A stretch of 32,944 nucleotides of DNA from an uncultured Micromonospora sp. Lineage in GTDB: Bacteria; Actinomycetota; Actinomycetes; Mycobacteriales; Micromonosporaceae. The notes under the pieces were generated by a model. It ran no database searches. It was not told the DNA's origin and saw nothing but the letters and a program-made list of their open reading frames with translations. This document shows positions 12,001-21,000 of this stretch, piece by piece; position 1 is the first letter of the stretch; the number at the start of each line of letters is the position of its first letter. The position numbers and the translations under genes were made by a program. The DNA lies in the NCBI GenBank assembly GCA_937951935.1, contig CALGAM010000272.1, forward strand, positions 1-32,944, read 5' to 3'.

Positions 12001-15000
12001 GTCGCTCACATCGGTGTTGCTGAACTCCGCCGAGAACCCGTCGCTCCAGCCGCGGCTTCCGTCGAACCTCGGCACGGCGCGCACCCTGGCGATGAGTTCA
12101 CCGATCCTGCCGGCGATGTCCTCCAGCCGGGTGCCCTCGACCAACCTCCCGATCGAAAGCTCGGGGGCCAGCTCGGCCACACGGCCGCCGCCGGCCGTCG
12201 AGCCACCCGCGGTGTTGGCGAACGCCGTTCGCAACCGCTCCAGGTAGTACTTGAGAATCGGCCGGCCCACCATCTTGGCCTTCGTGCGGTCCGGCACCGT
12301 GCGGATCATGACCCGCGCCACCGGCTTGCCGTCGTCGGTGAGCACGGTGCTCAACCCGTACGGCTGGTTGGCCGCCTGCGCCAGCCGGGCCGGATACTCC
12401 TCGAACAGGAACACCGACAACTGCCGGGCCGGCGTGTCACCCACCTTGCGGTTGCCGTGGTGCAGCGTCGACAGGATCGCGTTGTAGGCGCGTGGTAGAC
12501 CGGTCAGCCCGGTCACCGAGTGCTCGGGGAACCGGTCGTCACGCTCCTTGGGGTCGATCCGGACCACATTGGTCGGAGGCGGTTCGGTGTACGGGTGTGG
12601 CACCCATACCCGCGCCGACAGTGGGTCGTCGGGAGCACCCTCTGCCAGTTGGGCCCAGTCGCTCCACCCGTCCCCCCGTCCCGACTCCTGGGCCCGGCGC
12701 AGCGACTCGGCGGTGCGGACGCGGATCTCCCAGTGACCGGCAACGTCGACCAGTACCCCACCGAGCCGGTTGTCGCTGACCTGGCCGGGCAGTGCGTAAC
12801 GGTCACCCTTGCCGAACGTCGAGAAGCGTCGGGAGAAGCCGGCACCGACTCGAAGCTTGAACCAGTCGCCCAGCACCTCCCGCACCGCGTCCCACCAGGG
12901 AGCCCATCCCGGCGGTATGAGGCTGGGGCTCAGCGTGACCGACGACCTCAGACCCAACCTTTGGTTGACGCCGACCCGGAGGCCGCGAGTCCCCGGGGGA
13001 TGCTGCGGCAACTGCCCCAGGATCATCCTGTTCATCTTCGCCGCCGGCTGGGGAACCTCGACGGGCAGATCGGGCGAGACGAACCTGATGTGTACCTCGG
13101 CGTCCGAGCCGACCTGGAACACCGTCCCGTCGTCACTCGTCACGTCGCGCCAGCGAATCAGGAGATCACGTTCCCAGCGCTCCGGCGCGAGCTCCGCCGC
13201 GGCGGCGGTCGGCGCCGCGTCCGACCGGCTCTCCGCCAACATGTCGTGGATCTTCTTCGCCAACGCCCGACGGAACGGTAGGTCGCCGTCGGCAACGGTG
13301 GCGTGCAGCGCGACTCTCGGCATCGCCTGCTCGAGGCGAGCCTGGTACGTGCGGTACTCCCTGCTCGCCGCGTCCACCCGATGCAGGAAGTCGCCAACCG
13401 CCGCGGACCGCTGCGTCGCGTCCGCGATGTCGAGCTGCGGCAGGCGGGCCACGAGCTCCGTGAACCGCTCACCCGCCGCCTTCGCCGCATCGGCGGCCGC
13501 GTCGTAGGCCTCGGCCCGCCGTTGGTATCGGGCGGCATCGTCCTCGGCGATCCGCAGCTGCGCATCCGCCGCCCGTCTGCGGCGCCATGCCAGGCTGTCG
13601 TGGCGGGCCCAGTCCTCGCGGCGCAGCTCGGCGTCCGGCTTCTCCCTGGCCTCGTCGCGCAGGTCCTGTCCGCGCTTCTCCCTGGCCTTCTTCACCTGCT
13701 CGTCCGCGTCCTGTTGGGCCCTGCGGATCTCCTCGGCCCGGGCACGCAACGCCTGCTCAGCCTTGGCCAGCCGGTCGGCCAGCGACCGAACGGGCTTGTC
13801 GAGCCTGTGGACCAGGGCGGCGTACTCGGGAACGGCGCCGCCGGACAGCTCCTGCTGTACCTTCCCGACCTCGATAACCAAACTACTGAAATGGCCGTTG
13901 AGGGTCCCAGACCGCAGCTCCGCCACCTGCGGGTCGTCCTTCGGCCTCTCCGTCTGCCGGACCAGACCCACCGCCAGCGCGGTCAGCTTGCTCTCCTGCG
14001 GGGCGTTCGGCCAGTGCTCGGCGAGAATCTCCCGGGACGCCTGCTCGACCGCCTCACGCAGCGCGGCCGCGTGGCCACCCTGCGATGCCGACGAGTCCGC
14101 GTGCATCCGGCCGAGCACGACCAGGGCACCCTCCAACGGTGTCCGGTCACCCGACCGCCCCGCCACGGCGGCTCCGAGCCGGGCCGCGGCCTCGGCCCGG
14201 AGCCAGGAGAGGTCCTGGCCCTCCGCCAGTCGCGACCGCAGCAGATCCCGCAGCCCGGCGTGGAAGGCCCCGGGCAGCTCCACCTCCTGACCGTCGCTAC
14301 GGGTCAACCTGATCGGCGCACCCGGTGACGGGTCCGTCGAAGGGGTCTGCACCTCCAGCTCGCCGAGCAGCGGCAGCGACTCGACGATCACCCGGTCGAC
14401 CAGTCGAGGAACGAGTTCCCGGCGGAGATCGTCCGACAGCGGTTCGTTGCGCAGCCCATCCAGATCGGCCGCCGACAGGCCGTCGAACAGGGTCCGTAGC
14501 ATGCGGTCGTACTCGCCACGCCGGCTCGGCAACGCCCGCTGCCGCAGACGGGCGAGGATCTGGGCCGTCAGCAGGTCGCTGCCCCCCGACCCCGTGTCGC
14601 CCTGGCGGACGACCTGACGGACGATCTCCACGGTGGCCCGTACCCGCAGCCGCTCGCCGATGTCACCGGAGTCGACAAGCCTGTCGATCATCTCGTCGGC
14701 GTCCGACAGGTCGATCGCCTTCCCACCGCGGGTCCGCAGCTCGCCCGGCCTCGGGGGCCATCCGCCGGTCCGCGCACCGGACCGCGTCAGCAGACCGACG
14801 TCGACGACGTCGTCGACCGCCTGCCGGAGGGCCTCGTCCACCTCCTGCCGCCGCGCCGAGGCGCGCCACGGCGCCTCCGGGGCGGCGAGGTCCCGCAGCA
14901 GCTTCTCCGTCTCGTCCGGGTCGAGCGCCGGGCCGCCCCCCGCGGCCGCCGGATCGACCACCTCCCGGACGAGCCGGCCCAGGGCCGCGTCGCGGGTGGC

Positions 15001-18000
15001 GTCGGTTGTCGCCCCGGTTGCGCCGGTGCCCGACGGAACAGGCCGACCGACCCCGAGCCGGTCGAGCAGCCGGCCGATCCGCCGGTCGTACTCGGCATGG
15101 CGGCCCTGCGCCGACCTGGCCCGGTCGACCAGCGCGGTGCGCAGTTCCGCGACGTCCTCCGGCCGGAACGCCACCCGCGAGACCGTCCGCGCCGCCGCGG
15201 CCTGCGCGGGGTCCTGGCCCAGCAGCCGGCGTACCCGGGCGAGCGGCCGCCGGCCGCCAGAGACCTCCCAGAGGGTCTCCGCGACCAACTGGGCCACGGC
15301 GTGCCGGACGACCGACGGCCGATCCTGGACCGGGATCGTCGGCGAGACGGCGACCTCCACCTCGGGTACGCCGTCCGGGGTCTGCCGGTCCGTCCTCCGG
15401 GTCACCGCCACGGCGTCCGCGAGCGGCTCGGAGACGACCCGGAACGCGACGGCCGGGGCGTGGCTGCCCTCGCCCGGCTCGGCCACCAGCGTTTCCAGGT
15501 CGGGATCGAATCGCAGGGTGTACCCGCCGGGCGTCGGGGCGTCCCCGTGGGCCAGTGCCTCCGCCAGGCTCCGCAACGCCGCCAGAGCGTCCGTCCGGGC
15601 GCCGGCCGGGTCGGCCGGGGCGCCGTGGTCGGGCAGACCGGTCACCGACCGCGGCGACACGGCCAGGTCGGGACGCGGTCCGGGTGGGGCCGGCGTGCCC
15701 GACCCGGACGAACCGGTCCGGGCCGGGGTGAGGCCCGATCCCGGGTCGCGGCCGACGGACCGGCGCCGGGACGTCCACCGTCGGGCTTGCGTCGCCCGTT
15801 CAGTCAGGCCGGTGAGCCAGACCCTGACCGTGGCGTCCAGGTCGGACGCCCTCCTGGGCAGGTTCGCCGGGTCCGGGAACGTCCCCGCACCGAGCAGGGA
15901 GATCCGGATGGGACGCTGCGCCGGACCGGGTCCCCGCCGGCGCCGGACCGGGGTCAGCCGCAGGACCGCGTCCGAGCCGAGCGACACCCGGTAACCAGAG
16001 ACGTCGATGGTGGGCAGCACCCGTACGACCGACTCCAGGAACCGCCGCTCCACCGGGGACAACCCGCCCAGCGCCTCGGCGATCTCGTCCACGACGGCCA
16101 CCTCGCCGCCCGGGACGTCCGGACCCTGACCGGTCGGCGAGAGCTGTCCCGCCCCCGCCGCCGGGACGACGGCGGTGGAACCCGCCGCCGGACCCGCACC
16201 GCGCCCGTCCGGTCCGACACCACGGGCGCGACGACGTTCGACGTCCGTGACCCACTCGCGCAGGTGTGGGGAGAGGAGACCACGGCCGGCCTGGTTCGGC
16301 GCCGGCCCGTACTCCGTGGCGAGTAACCCGAACCGCTCGGCGAGGGCCTCGAACTCGGCGTCCAGTTCGTCGAGCAGCCGGTCGAAGTTCTCCAGCACCT
16401 CGTTCGGTTCGGCGCGGTCCACCGCCGCCGCCCGGCGTGCCGCGACCCGCTCCCGCAGCACCGCGAACCCGTGCAGCTCACCGACGTCCGGCAGCGCGGC
16501 CCGCTCGGCCTCGCTCAACCGGCTGTCCCGGTCGGCGGAGCGGGCGACGCCGAGCTGCCGCCCGAGTGCCGGCAGCGCCCGGTCGACGGCCAGCTCGACC
16601 CCGGTGACCGGCTGCCGGTCCAACGCGGGCAGTGCCGCGAGGTCGAGAGTCGGTACGGGGACCGTCACGGACCTGTGCCCCGCCCCGTCCGGTCCCGGAT
16701 CGGGCAGGGTGACCGCGACCTGCCCATCGGGCTGCAACGCGGCGGCCCGGACCAGCCCGGCCGTCACCGGGGAGGCCGTGAACGCGGTGAGCGCGGCCTC
16801 GGCGGCGGCGATCTCTCGCAGCCGGTCGTGGTCCGGATCCGGTCGTCGCGTCCCGTCCTGGCCCGGGGTGAGGAGGTCGACCAGGTAGCGCTCGTACGCG
16901 GAAAGCGGCGGCTCGGCCGGGTCGGACCAGACGGTCGGCGGGCGGCCCTCGACCAGGTTCCGCATCCGCTCCTCCAGCGGTGCCCGCAGCGACGCCAGTC
17001 GGCTGTCGAGCGCCAGCTGGTGAAGCCGGGCCAGAGCCTTGAACCGCGGTACCGGGCGGACGTCCCCAAAGCGGCGTGGGGGGTGGAGCTGGTCCACCAC
17101 CGCCTCGGCGACCAGGGCCGGCAGGTGCGCGCCGCGACTCCCGACCTGGTCCCGGTCGACCGCCGGCAGACGGACGTCGACCTGCTCGCCGTCCGGGGTC
17201 AGCACCGCGAGTGTCTGCCGGTCGACCCACCACGCCGTACGGATCAGCCCGGCGGCGCGCAGCGCGGGAACCACCAGGCTGTCGGCGAGCTGACGCACCT
17301 CCTCGGACGCGGTGGTGGCGGACAGCGGCGCGACCGGCGGGTTCGCCCCGGGCGGGATGGGACCAGCCGCCGGCGACGAGGGCCGGCTCGCATCCGCGGC
17401 GAGCCGTCGCAGGTGGACCCGGACCTCGTCGCCGCCCAGCACCCCCGCCACCCCGGCGTCGAACGTCTGGCGCGGATGCGTGCGGGACGACGCCGGACCG
17501 TCACTGTTCACGCTCACCAGGACGCCGGCCGTGACGAGCTGGCTGACCTGCTGCACCGGGTCCGGCACCCCGCCGGTCCGGCCGTCGGAGGTGATGGTCA
17601 CGTCGAGCACCACGCCCCGGCGGGCCAGCTCCGCCGTCAACTCCGGGTCCTCGGCGGCCTGGACGCCGTTCCGGATCCGTACCGGGTCCCACTCCAGGGC
17701 GGCCCGGATCCCCGCCGGCCCGGCCGACTCGCCCACCTGCACGACCAACCCCAGGCCGCCGGCGCGGGCGATCCGGAACACCTCCGCGTACGGCGCGAGA
17801 GAGTCGGCGGAGATTTCTCCGCCCAGCCCGAACCCGACCACTCCCCGGTCGCGGTACGCCACGGCCCACCGTGCCACCTCCTCGGCCACGGCCGGCTCGG
17901 TGCCGGTGGAGATCTCCGGGGTGAGGCGGACGACGATGCCGTACCGCTCCGCCGCCTCGACGATCGCGCTGGTGTAGCCGTTGAACACGGCCCGCCAGTC

Positions 18001-21000
18001 GACACCGTCGGAGACCGCGTCAGCCGGGGCGAAGGTCATCTCCGTGTACACGACGCCCTGTTCGGCCGCGGTCCGGGCGTACTCCAGCATCACCTGGCGG
18101 AAGTCCGACTCCGTCCGCAGCGCCTGCCGGACCAGGCGCGAGACGTCCTGGGGGTCCGAGTAGCGATCGGCGAGCTGCGCCGCGGTGTCGGCCCCGAGGT
18201 CGACGCCGTTGCGGCGCGCGATCTCCAGCAGCGTGCCGGGCGGCACCGCCCCCTCGGGGCGCGCGTCCAGGACGATCCTCGGGCTCTCCCGTTGCAGCTC
18301 GAACCTCGGATCCGGAGAGACCGGCAGGGGTGCGGCCGGGGCGCCCAGCGCCGGAACCCGCCCGGTTCCGGTCCCGACCCCGGCCGGTCCGGCTTCGTAC
18401 GCCGCCGGTCCGTACGGCCGTAGCTCCCGCCGCAGCCGTTCCCGTTGGCCGAGCTCACGGGCGGAGCGCAGGGCGTCGACGAGGTCCCTGCGACCGGGCG
18501 CCGCACGCCGCACGGCCTTGGCCAGCTGCCGATACCGTCGGGGCGTGGCAAGCGCCCCGGTGCGCTCCAGGAGGTCGGCGATCCGGCGCCTGCTGCGCGC
18601 CTCGGCGGCTGTCAGCTGGTCCAGCCGGGCTGACAGTTCCGGTACCGCGGAGGGATCCGGACGTCTGTCCGGCCCGAAGAGGTCGGCGTAGCTGGGAATT
18701 TTCCTCGGTTCGACACCCTCGGGGACCGTGGGTTCCCGCCCGGCGGCCCAGTCGCGCAGCATCATCACATCGCCGCGCTCCCGGACCAGCGCGCTGTGCT
18801 CCTGCAGCTCCCAGCGGAGCTCGGCGAGGTCGGCCGCCCTGTTCTCCTCGGCCGGGGAGGGTCGTGCCCACCGACGGCGCCGCAGGCGCCGCTCCCGTTC
18901 GACCGCCCGCGCCACCCCGGCCACGATCGCCGCCCCGACCACCCTGGTCAGGTCGGGCTGCCGCGCGCCCAGCGGGGCGATCCGGTCGATGTCGAGCTCC
19001 AGCTCGGTGATCAGCGGCGATCCCGGTCGGCCGTCCGCCACCCGCACCACGATCCCGTCCGGTGACCCGGTCGGGTCGAACGGAGGCCGCAGCGTGAGCC
19101 GGATCCGCGTGGCCTGACCGCCCGGCGGGCTGGCCACCAGCAGGTCGCCGTCCAGGGTCAGCCAGTCGCTCCGGTCCACCGCGCGAAGCGCCGCCTGGTG
19201 CACCGCGTCGACGTGCGCCGTGACCCCCGACCGGACGACCTCGTCGGTGCTCCGGGACTGGGCCGTGTCCGGCCCGGGGCCCGGACGCGGCGACCGGGTG
19301 ACCGGGCCGCCACGGTGCGGGTCGCGGTGCAGGTCCTCGATGGCGCGCAACTGTCCCACGAAGGCGCGCCGCCGCTGTTCCAGCCTGTCCCGCTCGGTGC
19401 GGGCCTCGGCCTCCAGCCGGTCGGCCGTGGCCTCCAGCCGGTCCGCCCGTCTCGTCAGCGCCTGACGCGCCTGCGGCCGCCGGCCGGCCAGGTCGCGGAT
19501 CTGCCCGGCCCGGTACCGGGCTATGTCAGCCTGGACCGCCAGATCCAGCACGGCACCGCGATGGTCGAGGAGGACCTGGTACGCCCGCCGGGCCCGCGCC
19601 CACGCCCGGCGCAGCGCCTGGTGCTCCGCGAGCCGGGCCGCCCACTGACCGGTGGTGTCCTGCGCCGGATCCTGCCGTCTCAGCCGCCTCTCGGCCTCCG
19701 CGTGCGCCGCGATCACGGCGTCGAGCCCGTGTTCGAACTCGGCCCGGGCCATCGCCGCGGCCCGCCTCGCGTTCGGCAGCACGTAGTCGTCGAGTTCGCC
19801 CAGACGCGCCAGAAGTTCGGCGCGCTCGTCCGGATCTGCGGTCTCGTTCAGCGCCCGAACCGCCCGGGCCCGCTCGACCTCGTACGCGTCCAGTTGCTCG
19901 CGCCGCTCAAGGTACGACTCGTACGCCACACGGACGGCGCTCGCGGAGATGACGTCGGTCCCGAATGCGGGCCCGCGTTCGGGACCGGGACCGGCGACCG
20001 ACTGGCCCGGGCCGGAGGAAGGGCCGGCCACACCGGGATCGGGGTGCCCACCGGCCGGGGCCGGGGTCGGGGCCGGTCCCCGGGGGACCACCGCCTGGCC
20101 CGCGTCGGCGGCGCGGTATCCGGGCGCCACCGTCTCCTCGGCCAGCGCGACCGACCTGCGCCGTGCCAACGCCGGGTCCGGCCCCGGCCCGAACCGGTCG
20201 GTCACCAGCCTTCGGAGCCGGTCGTCCCGCAGGTCCTCGGCCAGAGCCCACGCCTGCTGGGGGGTCAGCCGCTCCAGCCGTTCCTGGAACCGTCGGCGCA
20301 CCTCCTGCCTGGCCGGCTCGAACCGCTGGTCAACGGGCAGGCCCGTCCGGTGACGCTCGGCGAGGGCGTACGCGGCGAGGGCGTCCGCGCTGGCGAACCG
20401 GGGTTGGTCACCGTTGTGGCCACCAAGCGCTGTTCCGATCTCGGTGAAGAGCAGCCGGCTCAGCTCGTCGAGGGCCAGGGTGGACAGTGCCGTGCCGTAC
20501 AGCCCGCTGTGCGACAGCCGGAGCAGCAACGGCCGGACATCCACCTCCCGGGGCGCCGCGTCGCCGACCCGCACCCGGATGTGCTCGCGATCGGCCCAGG
20601 TGAGGTCGACCGTCACCGGCCTGCGTCGCGGATGCGGGCCGGTGGCGCCGACCAGGGCCAGCTCGGTGAACGCCTCGGTCAGCGCGGTGCTGGTCCGCGT
20701 CTGCTCGTCCGGCAGCAGGTCGGTGCGCCAGGCTGCGTCATGGGGAAGCAGCGGGTCGACGATCGCGCGTTCGTCCGGGCTCAGGTTCAGCAGCTCCAGC
20801 CGCTTCGGCGCGTACGCCGCCTCCGGGTCGTCCCGGGTCGGCGTACCGACACCGAGGCTGTCCAGGAGCAGGCCGAGCTGCCGTTGGACCTCGCGGGCGG
20901 CAAGGTCCCGGTTGGCGGCCCGGTGCTCGGCCAGCTCCCGCGCCAGATACCGCACCTCGGCCCGGTGGCCCTCGTCGTGCGGCGTCAGTGTGGTGGCGTT

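Noticed and set aside
14329..15096. Possible frameshift in the giant gene where the opposite-frame shadow ORF is interrupted
   Set aside because: Reading the minus frame through this stretch gives continuous sensible protein, including copy B of the repeated module, so only the shadow breaks.
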